Source of the DNA: an uncultured Paracoccus sp.
GTDB taxonomy: Bacteria > Pseudomonadota > Alphaproteobacteria > Rhodobacterales > Rhodobacteraceae
DNA length: 64,000 bases
Assembly: GCF_947487305.1 (NCBI RefSeq)
Contig: NZ_CANKWH010000003.1
Span: forward strand, 124,001 to 188,000
Reading direction: 5' to 3'
The notes beneath the pieces were generated by a model. It was not told the origin of the DNA and searched no databases. It saw only the letters and a list, made by a program, of their open reading frames with translations. Both the position numbers and the translations under genes were made by a program. This document shows, piece by piece, positions 1 through 8,488 of this stretch (its first letter is position 1; each line of letters starts with the position of its first letter).

Positions 1-974
1 TCGGGACGCTGGGGCAGGGCCACGGCCATCAGCAGCTGGCTGGTGTCGCGGTTGCCACCGACGCGGTAGACCGGAATGTCGAAGCGGGTCACCTCGCCCG
101 ATGCCAGGGTAAAGCGGCCAAGGTCCTGCACCACGCCATTGTCGTCGATGATGAGCAGCGCCACGGGATTGCCGCCCGCGCCGGTGATCTCGCCGATCAG
201 CTGGCCGTCCGAGGCAACCTCGCTGGCCTCGAGCCGCAGGACCAACGGCAGGGCCGGATAGCTGGCCGAGGCGCGAACGAAATCCACCGCCGGGCATTGC
301 CGCGCGTCGAGCAGCACCGAACGCTCGGTCATCGGCACCTCGACCGTGCCGGCGATATCGCGGAACAGGTCCGAAATGTCGCGATCGACGGCACCGAGCG
401 TGGTCAGCAAGACCTCGTCCCCGCCGATGGTCTGCGGCAGCGCCGCCAGGCAGGGCTGGGCCAGCCTTTCGCGCAGACGCAGCACCAGATCGCTGATCGC
501 GGCGTTCTGCTGCGGCGAGCCGGGGCTGACGCCCTGCCCATCGCCCTCCGGCGAACCGGGAACGTTGACCGGATCGCTGCCGTCAACGGGCGGCGTGTTC
601 GGTGCCGTGACGGGCTCGACCGGTTCCACCGGCGTGGCGGTGGTTGCCGCGATCATGTCGTCCGAGGGGGTCAGCACCGGCTGCTCGGCCTTTGATGTCT
701 GGTCCGGCATCGGGACCTGCGCGGGCGGCAGGGTCGCGCTGACACTGGCCGCGCCGGTGACCGGCTGCGCTTGATCGAGTACCACCTGCGCGGCGCTGCC
801 CTGTTCGACCGGCAGGCTCAGGATGTCGATCTCGGGCAGGGCCCGGCTGTCATCCCGCCGGGGCAGCGAGGGCAGCACATCCATCACCGCGGCCGCCGCC
901 ACGCCATGCACCGCCAGGGACAGGACCAGCGCCTGAATCCAGTATCCCCGTTTTTCCTGCATCCGGCCAATCAT
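1..974 (-). CDS. TonB-like envelope protein, 3' end beyond window edge
   Basis: This leftward reading frame has no stop before base 1, so it is partial. It begins with ATG at 974, overlapping the stop of the ExbD gene at 971 in an ATGA arrangement, which supports the start. Residues about 12-31 form one membrane anchor after a short basic tail. A Pro/Thr/Val/Glu-rich stretch of roughly 100 residues follows, as in TonB or TolA linkers. The later part is a soluble domain with strand-rich sequence (DGQLIGEITGAGG) that faintly resembles DUF4384. Position behind ExbB-ExbD-ExbD suggests the energy-transducing or effector partner of that motor. The role is inferred; the family could not be named. 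Confidence 0.6.
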   Translation of the reverse strand, partial: MIGRMQEKRGYWIQALVLSLAVHGVAAAAVMDVLPSLPRRDDSRALPEIDILSLPVEQGSAAQVVLDQAQPVTGAASVSATLPPAQVPMPDQTSKAEQPVLTPSDDMIAATTATPVEPVEPVTAPNTPPVDGSDPVNVPGSPEGDGQGVSPGSPQQNAAISDLVLRLRERLAQPCLAALPQTIGGDEVLLTTLGAVDRDISDLFRDIAGTVEVPMTERSVLLDARQCPAVDFVRASASYPALPLVLRLEASEVASDGQLIGEITGAGGNPVALLIIDDNGVVQDLGRFTLASGEVTRFDIPVYRVGGNRDTSQLLMAVALPQRP

Positions 975-1378
975 TCGGCCGTCCTCTCCTTCAGCGTCAC
1001 CAGCCGCACCGAGCGCTCGGCCAGCGCCGGGTTCTGCAGCACCGCGACCAGCAGATCAGCCGGCGCACCGCGATCCAGCAGCAGATGCAGGGTCAGCGGC
1101 TCGGGCAGCGCATCCAGCGCCACCCTCAGAAGATCGGGCGCGACCTCGGCCCCGTCAAGCAGCCATTGCCCGTCGCGCGTGACGACCAGCAAGGGGCGCG
1201 GCAACTGGTCCAGCGGCAGGCTGCTGCTGATCGGCAGCTCGACCTCGTCCGAGGGGCGCTCGGCGGTGATCTGGCCCGTCACCATGAAGAAGAAGATCAG
1301 TAGCAGCACGATATTGACGATGGCCAGCGACACATCGATATGCGTGTGCTGGCGACGCGGGGGCAGCGAAACGGTCAT
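971..1378 (-). CDS. exbD: ExbD/TolR-family protein, second copy, membrane Asp replaced by Asn
   Basis: A 135-residue ExbD/TolR-like subunit: short cytoplasmic tail, one membrane helix at about 16-35, then a small periplasmic domain. ExbD, TolR and MotB share an Asp at the start of the helix that carries the proton. Here the matching stretch reads VSLAIVNIVLLLIFFFM, with Asn at residue 22 where Asp is expected. The preceding ExbD gene keeps its Asp. Overlaps by four bases with genes on both sides, so it is part of one operon with ExbB. It may be a structural partner in an ExbD heterodimer. Confidence 0.8.
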   Translation of the reverse strand: MTVSLPPRRQHTHIDVSLAIVNIVLLLIFFFMVTGQITAERPSDEVELPISSSLPLDQLPRPLLVVTRDGQWLLDGAEVAPDLLRVALDALPEPLTLHLLLDRGAPADLLVAVLQNPALAERSVRLVTLKERTAE

Positions 1379-1866
1379 GGCTGGACCCCACTTGGGGCAG
1401 GCGCCACCGTGCCGCCTGCGATCTGGACATCGGTGATGCCATGCGCGGCCAGCGCCTCCAGCACCGAGACCAGCCCCTGCACCTGCGCATCCGGGCGCGT
1501 CACCAGCAGAACCCGCGCCGTGCCCGCCGCCTGCATCGCCTCGGCCAGTTGCGGCAGGGCGTCAAAGCCGAATCGCTGACCGCTGGCGACGATGGATTCA
1601 CGGCTGACCGACCAGATCGCGGTATCGCCGGGCGAAAGGGCCGGGGCGCCAAGCTCTTCTCCCTTGTCGGCAGGGGGCTGGCCCGAGTCCCCGCCGCCGA
1701 TCGTGCCGGCCTTGAGGCTCAGCAGCGAATAGGGTGTCAGGTTGGCCGAGAGCATGAAGAAGACCAGCAGCTGGAACATCGCATCGGCCAGCGGCGTCAG
1801 CGCGAAGCCATAGCGGCGCTGGCGTTGCGGCAGCTCGATCCGGGGATGGGTCCGCGCCCCGGCCAT
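1375..1866 (-). CDS. exbD: ExbD/TolR-family proton-channel subunit, first copy
   Basis: A 163-residue ExbD-like protein with the family signature LTPLADAMFQLLVFF at about 23-37; Asp28 is the expected proton carrier. A single membrane helix is followed by a periplasmic domain that contains a Gly/Ser/Asp-rich insert around residues 50-75. It lies 3 bases after ExbB and overlaps the next ExbD by 4 bases. With ExbB it should form an inner-membrane proton-driven motor. Its substrate system is not known; no TonB-dependent receptor lies nearby. Confidence 0.85.
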   Translation of the reverse strand: MAGARTHPRIELPQRQRRYGFALTPLADAMFQLLVFFMLSANLTPYSLLSLKAGTIGGGDSGQPPADKGEELGAPALSPGDTAIWSVSRESIVASGQRFGFDALPQLAEAMQAAGTARVLLVTRPDAQVQGLVSVLEALAAHGITDVQIAGGTVAPAPSGVQP

Positions 1867-1869
1867 GGC

Positions 1870-2526
1870 TCAGCGCCGCCCGCCGCCCGCCACCCGGCCA
1901 TGGATCGCCGCCGAGATCGCCATCTCGATATCCTGCCGCTCGGCATCGATGCGTGATTCCAGCCAGTTGGCGACGAAATAGGTGACCAGCGCGATGGCAA
2001 GGCCGATGGCCGTGGTGGTCAGCGCCGTCCAGATGCCGCCGGCCAGCTGCGCCGGGTCGATGGCACCGGTCGATTGCGACAGGGCCGAGAAGGCATCGAT
2101 CATGCCGATCACCGTGCCCAGCAGGCCCAGCATCGGCGCCGCCTGCACCACCGATTCCAGAAGCCGCATCCGCGCCGCCATCGATGACAGCTCGACCAGC
2201 GCCGATTGCCGGCCCAACTCCTCGGCATAATCGGGATCGTTCGGTCTTGCCCTGAGGCCAGACATCACCGCCTGCAGCACACGCGGCAGCACGCCATCGC
2301 CCTGTCCGGCCTTGCGCATGGCCTCGTCCGGGCGGCCGTTCAGCCAGTCGTCCAGCACCTGGTCGGCAAGCCGGCCCTTGCCGACCCCGATGCGACGGAA
2401 CTGCAGGATCTTGAAGATCGTCACGGTCAGCGCCAGCACCGACAGAAGCGCGAGGGCGGCGAAGACCGCCACGGTGACCGCGGGAAGGCCGAGAGATAGG
2501 GTCGAGAGATTCATCTGGTCAGACAC
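1870..2526 (-). CDS. exbB: MotA/TolQ/ExbB proton-channel protein
   Basis: A 218-residue ExbB/TolQ-family protein. There is a membrane segment at about 14-38, a cytoplasmic helical region, and two further membrane helices in the second half. The family stretch AAPMLGLLGTVIGMIDAF and the later TALTTTAIGLAIALVTYFVAN are typical of the pore-forming region. It starts 8 bases before the end of the upstream exported-protein gene, so translation is probably coupled. It would assemble as a ring around the two ExbD proteins encoded next. Confidence 0.9.
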   Translation of the reverse strand: MSDQMNLSTLSLGLPAVTVAVFAALALLSVLALTVTIFKILQFRRIGVGKGRLADQVLDDWLNGRPDEAMRKAGQGDGVLPRVLQAVMSGLRARPNDPDYAEELGRQSALVELSSMAARMRLLESVVQAAPMLGLLGTVIGMIDAFSALSQSTGAIDPAQLAGGIWTALTTTAIGLAIALVTYFVANWLESRIDAERQDIEMAISAAIHGRVAGGGRR

Positions 2527-2986
2527 CGAATTCGATGGCCGCGCGCGACCGGGTGGTCAGCGCATCAAGGCAGGTCGGGGCGATGGCGTCCGCCGCCGCC
2601 TCCTCGGGCTGGCAGAGCGTCACGTCATTGACGATCACGCGCGAGATGTCGTCGCAGCCCCGGCCCGGCAGGTCGAACAGCACGATCTTGGTCTTGCTCG
2701 CCGGCAGCGCGCCGAATTCCAGCGCCAGGATCGAGCGGACGATGCCCCCGGCGTCGAACACACCGACCTGCCAGCCGGTGCGCGCGAAGCCCGAACCGCT
2801 GTTGTTGATGGCAACGAAGGTCATGCGGCAGGCGCCGGCCTCGGTATCGGTCACGTTGTTCAGTTCCAGCACGATCCGCCCCGCATCCGAAGCTGCCGCC
2901 TCCTGTGCGGGGGCCGGCGGGGCGGTGAACCCGATCAGGGCCAGCGCCGAGGCCAGGACCGTCTTGCTGAGCAGGGCGTCACGCAA
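2519..2986 (-). CDS. Exported protein of unknown family, first gene of ExbB-ExbD operon
   Basis: The chosen start is TTG at 2986. It has an AGAGG ribosome site six bases upstream and places a signal peptide (hydrophobic core VLASALALIGF, cleavage near APAQ) at the N terminus. The ATG at 3154 would add a long Arg-rich segment that looks non-coding. The mature protein, about 125 residues, contains three or four Cys (GACRM, GRGCDDI, TLCQP, PTCLD) that could form disulfides in the periplasm. No family was recognised. The 8-base overlap with ExbB suggests a periplasmic partner of the motor. Confidence 0.65.
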   Translation of the reverse strand: MRDALLSKTVLASALALIGFTAPPAPAQEAAASDAGRIVLELNNVTDTEAGACRMTFVAINNSGSGFARTGWQVGVFDAGGIVRSILALEFGALPASKTKIVLFDLPGRGCDDISRVIVNDVTLCQPEEAAADAIAPTCLDALTTRSRAAIEFGV

Positions 2987-3162
2987 TTTGAACCTCTCGC
3001 TGCGCGTTGATTCGATGATCCATAGCACAGAATCCTGTGCGATGATGACGGGGCTGGTGCAGGGCAATCTCCTTGCGCTTGGTCGTCTGGCCGTCGGTCG
3101 CGCCCTGTGGCGGGCTTGGGCATTCTGGTGTAATGGTCGGCTGAACCGGTGCAAAGATCAAT
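2987..3162. promoter_or_regulatory. Divergent promoter region
   Basis: This stretch of about 176 bases separates the leftward ExbB operon from the rightward DUF1036 gene, so both promoters should lie here. It is locally less GC-rich than its flanks (for example around 3150-3180). No operator was recognised with confidence. Confidence 0.4.
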
Positions 3163-3567
3163 ATGTTACGATTTTTCATTCCTTTACTGATCGTGATCAC
3201 GCTCTGGTCCGCACCGGCGCGGGCCGAGTTCAAGGTCTGCAACCAGAGCTTCGACGTGCTGAACCTGTCCTTTGGACAGCCGGTCCAGGGTGGGTTTCGC
3301 ACCGAGGGCTGGTGGCGCGTTGCGCCGAACCAATGCGCGACGCTGATCCGCGAACCGCTGACGGCGCGCTTTCTCTATCTCTTCGCCACCGATGTCTTCG
3401 GCAAGTCGGCGCTTGGCGGCACGGTCCCCATGTGCGTCGCCCCGCGCCGCTTTCGCATCGAGGGCGAGCGGGATTGCCTGCTGCGCGGCCATCTGGAGGC
3501 GCGCTTTGTCGAGATCGATACCGGGCGGGCGGATGAGTGGACGGTTTTCGTGGCGCCGCGGCCATGA
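3163..3567 (+). CDS. DUF1036 periplasmic protein
   Basis: A 134-residue secreted protein with a signal peptide (LLIVITLWSAPARA). The DUF1036 pattern follows directly: the N-terminal CNQS, the central GWWRVAPNQCATL and a second Cys pair near the end. The family function is unknown. Members are small, Cys-containing envelope proteins common in Alphaproteobacteria. The gene is divergent from the ExbB operon and precedes the caspase-like and LytM/SLT genes on the same strand. That context suggests a shared role in the cell envelope. Confidence 0.85.
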   Translation: MLRFFIPLLIVITLWSAPARAEFKVCNQSFDVLNLSFGQPVQGGFRTEGWWRVAPNQCATLIREPLTARFLYLFATDVFGKSALGGTVPMCVAPRRFRIEGERDCLLRGHLEARFVEIDTGRADEWTVFVAPRP

Positions 3568-3664
3568 GGGTGGCGCGTTCACATCCGCGACGCCGGGTGG
3601 CGGCGGACTCGCGTGGTGGCGCGGCTTCGGCTAGACTTCCGGGGGAAAGCGAGAGGCGGGGCCG

Positions 3665-5053
3665 ATGCGCGGACTGACAGGTCGGATAATGGTGGGAACC
3701 GGGGCGGCACTGCTGCTGGCGGCGCCCGTATGGGCCGAAACCCGGCAGGCGCTGGTCATCGCCGGCCGCGCCGCCGCGCAGGAGATCGGCCAGCCCGGGC
3801 GTGACGCCCTTGCCGTCTCGCGTGCGCTTCTGGCGGCGGGCTTCGACGTGCGGCGCTTGGAAAACCCGGCCAGCCTGCCCGAGCCGCCCGCCGATGCGCC
3901 CGATGTGATGCTGGTCTATGTCTCGGCTGACCTTGCGCAGACCGACCATGGACAGGCCATCGCGCTGGCCTCGGGCCCGGTGACGCTGGCGGAACTGGCG
4001 ATGCGCTATCCGGCAGCGCAGCAGATGGTGCTGGCCGAATCCTGCGCCGTTGAACCGCTGGCGGGACCTGCCAAGGATGAGGCCAAACACGGCGATGCCC
4101 CTGCCGCCGCGCTGCTTGCCCATTCGCCCGCTGACTGCGCCGGCAGCGCGAGGCTGACCACCGCGCTGCTGGCGGCGCTGGAAAGCCCGGGGGCTGAACT
4201 GGCCGACAGCCTGTCCGGGGCCGGATTGGCGGTGGCGACGGGTTCGGGCTGGGCCGGGTTCACCGCGATGGCAGCACAACCGAAGTCGGCAGGCAGCGGC
4301 ACCCTGATCCTTGACGCGCCCCTGCGCCCGGTCAGCGCACTGACCCCGACCGCACGGCCCGGCGCGCTCAGCGCCGCCGGTCAGGCCGCGACCTCCGGGG
4401 TGCAGATCTTCAACGCCGCCGCGCCGGTTCAGCCGCTGACCGGCGATCGCGCCGCGCGCCCCACCGGGGCGGGCCTGCCCGAGCCCTCGATCATCGTCGG
4501 CGAACGCCCGCGCGAGGACGGGGTGGCGCCGCCCACGGACAGCCTTGCCGGTTCGGCGCTTGGCACCAGCGCCGAGGAACGCGCCCGCATCCGCGCCGAG
4601 GACCCGCAGGCCTTTGCCAGCCTGCTGGAAAGCGGTGCATTCGACCCGCCGTCGGAGCAGATGGCCAGCGCCATCCAGACCGATCTGCAGCGGATGAACT
4701 GCTATACCGGGCGGATCGACGGCGACTGGGGCAATGGCTCGCGGCAGGCGGTGGATCGCTATTTCCAGCAGGCCGGCGGCACGGCTGTGACGCGCGAGGC
4801 CGATGTGACGCTGTTTCGGCAGATTGCGCTGAGGGATGACCTGCGCTGCCCCGATGTCGTGGTCCAGCCGACCGTGCGGAACACGCCTGCGGCCAGCACG
4901 CGCCAGCCGACGACCACCCGCAGCACCCCGGCGCGGGCCACCACCCAGCGCCAGCCGGTGCAGCCGCCGCGCCAGACGACGCCCCCGCCCGCCGCGACCA
5001 CCACGCAACCCCGGATCAACCCGAATGCCCTCGGCTCGGGCATCTTCCGCTAG
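3665..5053 (+). CDS. Secreted caspase-fold protein with peptidoglycan-binding-like domain
   Basis: A 462-residue exported protein with a signal peptide ending at about residue 24 (PVWAE). Residues about 26-190 follow the caspase-like (peptidase C14) layout: first strand RQALVIAG, a GFDVRRLENP segment, then VMLVYVSADL where active members have a Gly-His-Gly catalytic His, and LAESCA at the catalytic Cys position. The His is absent here. Residues about 335-375 (GRIDGDWGNGSRQAVDRY) resemble a peptidoglycan-binding repeat. The last 60 residues are Thr/Pro/Gln/Arg-rich. Twelve bases separate it from the next gene. It is probably a binding rather than proteolytic protein. Confidence 0.75.
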   Translation: MRGLTGRIMVGTGAALLLAAPVWAETRQALVIAGRAAAQEIGQPGRDALAVSRALLAAGFDVRRLENPASLPEPPADAPDVMLVYVSADLAQTDHGQAIALASGPVTLAELAMRYPAAQQMVLAESCAVEPLAGPAKDEAKHGDAPAAALLAHSPADCAGSARLTTALLAALESPGAELADSLSGAGLAVATGSGWAGFTAMAAQPKSAGSGTLILDAPLRPVSALTPTARPGALSAAGQAATSGVQIFNAAAPVQPLTGDRAARPTGAGLPEPSIIVGERPREDGVAPPTDSLAGSALGTSAEERARIRAEDPQAFASLLESGAFDPPSEQMASAIQTDLQRMNCYTGRIDGDWGNGSRQAVDRYFQQAGGTAVTREADVTLFRQIALRDDLRCPDVVVQPTVRNTPAASTRQPTTTRSTPARATTQRQPVQPPRQTTPPPAATTTQPRINPNALGSGIFR

Positions 5054-5065
5054 GGTGCAGGTTTC

Positions 5066-7330
5066 GTGCAGGTCGATCCCGCTTTTCAAAGCCACCGCCT
5101 GAATGCCCGCCGCCGCCGCAACCGCAGCCGGGCGATCCGGTCGGGGATCGGGCTTGCCGTGTTGCTGCTTGCCGGCGGGATCGGCTGGCTTGTCTGGCCG
5201 GACGGCGAGGCACCACCGCTCGAAACCGTGCAGGTCGCCGATGCCGCGAGCGGTGGCGATACGCTGCAGGACGGCGCGCAGATGGTGCAGGTCGAAGAGG
5301 CGTTCGACGTGGCGCCCGTGGTCCGGGCCGATACCTTTACCGACCTGCCGGGCGATCCCTTGATCCTGCGGCTGGCCGATGCGGGGCAGGGCGACCGCAG
5401 CCTGCCGCTGGCCGGCCCGCCCACGCTGGATGTCGGCCGCGTCGGCCTGCCCGCGCCCGACCGGCTGATGCTGGTGAACGAGACGCTGCATGTGCGCGAA
5501 CGGCGGCTGATGACCGCGCTGCCCAGTTCGCCCGAGGATTTCGCGTTGTTCCAGTCGCAGCGCACCCGCTCGATCGAGCTGTTGCAGGCCAAGGCCGAGG
5601 CGCCGGCGCCGATCGATCCGCTGACCATGAGCGAGGCCGAGAAGACCCCCGCCCCGGTCGCCGCCTCGACTCTGTTCCTCAACCCCGAGGCCGAGCGTCC
5701 GCCGCTGTCGCAGGAACTGGTTCTGGACCTGGAACTGGCCACGCCGCTGGCCGATCTTCTGCGCGACAACGGTTTTCAGGCCACCGAGATCGAGACGGTG
5801 GTGCAGGGCGCAGCCGGTCTGTTGCCGGTCGAGGAGGCGCTGCCCGAGGGCACGGTGCTGGCGATCCGCTTTGACCCGCGCCCGGACGATCCCAGGCTGA
5901 TGCAGCTGTCGCTTTACGGGGCCGAGGGCTGGCAGGGATCTGTCGCCCGCGACGGGGCCGAGCGGCTGGTGGCGGCAGCCGATCCGTGGATTGATGCCGA
6001 TATCCAGGATCTCGCGCGGGACGAGGACGGCCCGTCGGGCGAGGGTCTGCAATATCGCCTGCTCGACGTGATCTATTCCGCCGCCATCCGCGCCAAGGTG
6101 CCGACCGAGATCGTGGGCGAGGTGATCGCCATGATGGCGCAGGTGCATGATCTGGCCGGCTTCGCCGATCCGGGCGACCGGCTGACGCTGATCTTTGCCC
6201 GCGATCATGGGGCAGGCGGCGGGCTGGCCGGTCAGGTGCTGTTCGCCGGTGTCGACGGACCGTCCGGGGCAAAGCCCTGCTATGTGGTGCCGCGCGAGGA
6301 TGGGCAGGGCTTCCGCTGCCATGCGCCGGGCGCGCGGGTGGCGCGGGCCGAGGGTGGCGAGGTGGCGATGACCCTGCCGGTCAGCGGCACCATCCGCCGG
6401 AAGTTCGGGGCCGAAGATGCGGATGCGGGCGAGACCCTGCCCGGCATCGACTTCGCCGCCGCCAGAGGTGCGCCGGTGATCGCCGCCGCCGCCGGTCAGT
6501 TGCGCGAGATCACGGCTGAGGGCGAGAGCCTCAGTGTGACGCTGGATCATGGCGCCGGGCTGGTCACGCGCTATTCCGGCTTGTCGGCCTTGGCCGAGGG
6601 GCTGGCCAAGGGCGCGGCGGTTCCGGCGGGCGGCGCGCTTGGCCGGGTCGGGCAGGTCGGCGGCGAGGATGGGCTGTTCTTTCAGGCCTTCCGCGCGGGG
6701 CAGGCGATCAACCCGATGCCGCTGTTTACCGGCGGTCAGACGGTGCTGGCCTCGGACGCGGTCGAGGCGCTGATCGGGCGGATCATCCGGGTGGAAAGCG
6801 CCGGCAATGCCACGGCCAGAAACCCGCTGTCTTCCGCCACGGGGCTGGGACAGTTCATCGATTCAACCTGGCTGCGGATGATGGCCAGCTATCGCCCGGA
6901 ACTGGCCGCCAGCATGGCAAGGCGCGACCTGTTGAACCTGCGCTTCAACCCTGATCTCTCACGCGAGATGGTCAAGCATCTGGCGCAGGAGAACGAGGCT
7001 TACTTGCGTGCGCGCGGCCATCAAATCACCGCCGGGCGCCTCTATCTGGCGCATTTCCTTGGCCCCGAGGGGGCGCATCGCGCGCTGTCGGCGGCGGATG
7101 GGGCCAGCGTCTTGCAGGTGATGGGGGCGGGGGTGGTGAACGCCAACCCCTTCCTCAACGGCTATTCCATCGCCCAGTTGAAAGGCTGGGCCGATCGCAA
7201 GATGAATGCCGCCCCGGTTCTGGCCGCCACGCCCGAGCCCGAACGCGAGGCGCCGCCCTCGCCCGCCGTGCTGGCCTTTGTCGCGGCGATGGATGCGATG
7301 TTGCAGGAAAACCTGCCCGATCGGGGATAG
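5066..7330 (+). CDS. Degenerate M23 (LytM) domain fused to a lytic transglycosylase domain
   Basis: A 754-residue membrane-anchored periplasmic protein with a GTG start. The N-terminal tail is basic, with a membrane helix at about 27-44. Residues about 210-420 look like the OapA/LysM-like inhibitory region of MepM-type endopeptidases. Residues about 433-560 follow the M23 fold, but the zinc ligands are gone: the first His becomes Leu in LPGIDFA (the Asp is kept), and the HxH region reads LFFQAF. Residues about 565-710 form a transglycosylase domain, with candidate catalytic Glu577 in IRVESAGN and ATGLGQF downstream. It likely cuts glycan strands while using the dead M23 part for binding or control. 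Confidence 0.8.
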   Translation: MQVDPAFQSHRLNARRRRNRSRAIRSGIGLAVLLLAGGIGWLVWPDGEAPPLETVQVADAASGGDTLQDGAQMVQVEEAFDVAPVVRADTFTDLPGDPLILRLADAGQGDRSLPLAGPPTLDVGRVGLPAPDRLMLVNETLHVRERRLMTALPSSPEDFALFQSQRTRSIELLQAKAEAPAPIDPLTMSEAEKTPAPVAASTLFLNPEAERPPLSQELVLDLELATPLADLLRDNGFQATEIETVVQGAAGLLPVEEALPEGTVLAIRFDPRPDDPRLMQLSLYGAEGWQGSVARDGAERLVAAADPWIDADIQDLARDEDGPSGEGLQYRLLDVIYSAAIRAKVPTEIVGEVIAMMAQVHDLAGFADPGDRLTLIFARDHGAGGGLAGQVLFAGVDGPSGAKPCYVVPREDGQGFRCHAPGARVARAEGGEVAMTLPVSGTIRRKFGAEDADAGETLPGIDFAAARGAPVIAAAAGQLREITAEGESLSVTLDHGAGLVTRYSGLSALAEGLAKGAAVPAGGALGRVGQVGGEDGLFFQAFRAGQAINPMPLFTGGQTVLASDAVEALIGRIIRVESAGNATARNPLSSATGLGQFIDSTWLRMMASYRPELAASMARRDLLNLRFNPDLSREMVKHLAQENEAYLRARGHQITAGRLYLAHFLGPEGAHRALSAADGASVLQVMGAGVVNANPFLNGYSIAQLKGWADRKMNAAPVLAATPEPEREAPPSPAVLAFVAAMDAMLQENLPDRG

Positions 7331-7404
7331 GTCCGTCGCCCCTGCCGCCTGTGCCGCCATCGATGCTATGACAGGGGGCAGAGCATCGCAGAGGGGGCAG
7401 AGCC

Positions 7405-8361
7405 ATGCCGCAGGCACAACCGGACCGGGGCAGGGCCGATCCCTCGCCCGAGGCGCTGCAGGAGTTCCTGACCGGGCTCGCCGCCGAGATCCATGCGCGC
7501 GCCGACTGGGGCAAGGTGGCCGATTACATCCCGGAACTGGCGGATGTGGAGCTGGCGCAATTCGGCATCGCGGTGCAGCTGGCCGACGGCAGCCTGTGCC
7601 ATGCCGGGGCCTCGCAAGTGGGCTTCTCGATCCAGTCGATCAGCAAGGTGTTTTCGCTGTCCTGCGTGCTGGGCCGGATCGGCGAGCAGATCTGGCAGCG
7701 GGTGGGGCGCGAACCCTCGGGCTCGCGCTTCGATTCGATCCTGCTCTTGGAACTTGAGAAGGGCATTCCCCGTAATCCCTTCATCAATGCCGGCGCGCTG
7801 GTCGTCACCGACGAATTGCTGACCGGGCGGACGCCGCGCGATGCGCTGGCCGAGATCATCCATTTCATCCGCGCCGCCGCCGGCGATGACGCCATCCATA
7901 TCGACCGCGCCGTTGCCATGTCGGAACAGGCCACCGGCGATCGCAATCGCGCGCTTGGCAATTACCTGAAATCCTATGGCAACCTGAAGAACCCGGTGGA
8001 TTACACGCTTGGCACCTATTTCCACCAATGCGCCATCGAGATGGATTGCCTGCAACTGGCCCGCGCCGGCCGGGTCATCGCCGGTCTGCCGGGCGCGCCC
8101 GCGATCCTTGCCCCGGCCCGGGCGCGGCGGATCACCGCGCTGATGCTGACCTGCGGGCATTACGACGAATCCGGCGATTTCGCCTTCCGCGTCGGCTTGC
8201 CGGGCAAGTCGGGCGTCGGCGGCGGCATCCTGATGGTCGCCCCCGGCCGCGCCTCGATCGCCATCTGGTCGCCGGGCCTGAACGCCACCGGCAATTCCCG
8301 CGCCGGAGCCTATGCGGCGGAGAAGCTGGCCGAGTTCACCGGCTGGTCGGTCTTTGGCTGA
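7405..8361 (+). CDS. glsA: Glutaminase A
   Basis: A 318-residue serine-dependent glutaminase that hydrolyses L-glutamine to glutamate and ammonia in the cytoplasm. The family block FSIQSISKVFSL (catalytic Ser and Lys), PFINAGALVV, the NYLKSYGNL segment and GLPGKSGVGGGI are all present in order. Length matches the family (about 305-320). A GAGGGGGC ribosome site lies just before the ATG. It stands alone between the envelope module and lolA. Confidence 0.95.
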   Translation: MPQAQPDRGRADPSPEALQEFLTGLAAEIHARADWGKVADYIPELADVELAQFGIAVQLADGSLCHAGASQVGFSIQSISKVFSLSCVLGRIGEQIWQRVGREPSGSRFDSILLLELEKGIPRNPFINAGALVVTDELLTGRTPRDALAEIIHFIRAAAGDDAIHIDRAVAMSEQATGDRNRALGNYLKSYGNLKNPVDYTLGTYFHQCAIEMDCLQLARAGRVIAGLPGAPAILAPARARRITALMLTCGHYDESGDFAFRVGLPGKSGVGGGILMVAPGRASIAIWSPGLNATGNSRAGAYAAEKLAEFTGWSVFG

Positions 8362-8488
8362 GGCTGGGACGGACGCGGTCCCTGTGCCGAAAGGTCACGC
8401 AGACTTGCCGGAACCCTCACCGCGGCGCGAGCGTTCGGGCCGCGAGCCATCCATCATTCGTGATGTGCAAGTCATTGGAGAATCAACC

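Noticed and set aside
3230..6550. Open antisense frame of 1106 residues
   Set aside because: It lies opposite the caspase-like and LytM/SLT genes, is Arg/Gly/His-rich and matches no family; such frames are common in very GC-rich DNA.
1..7330. Zorya-type anti-phage defence (MotA/MotB-like motor)
   Set aside because: The motor proteins are ExbB/ExbD-like, and no ZorC, ZorD helicase or nuclease is present.
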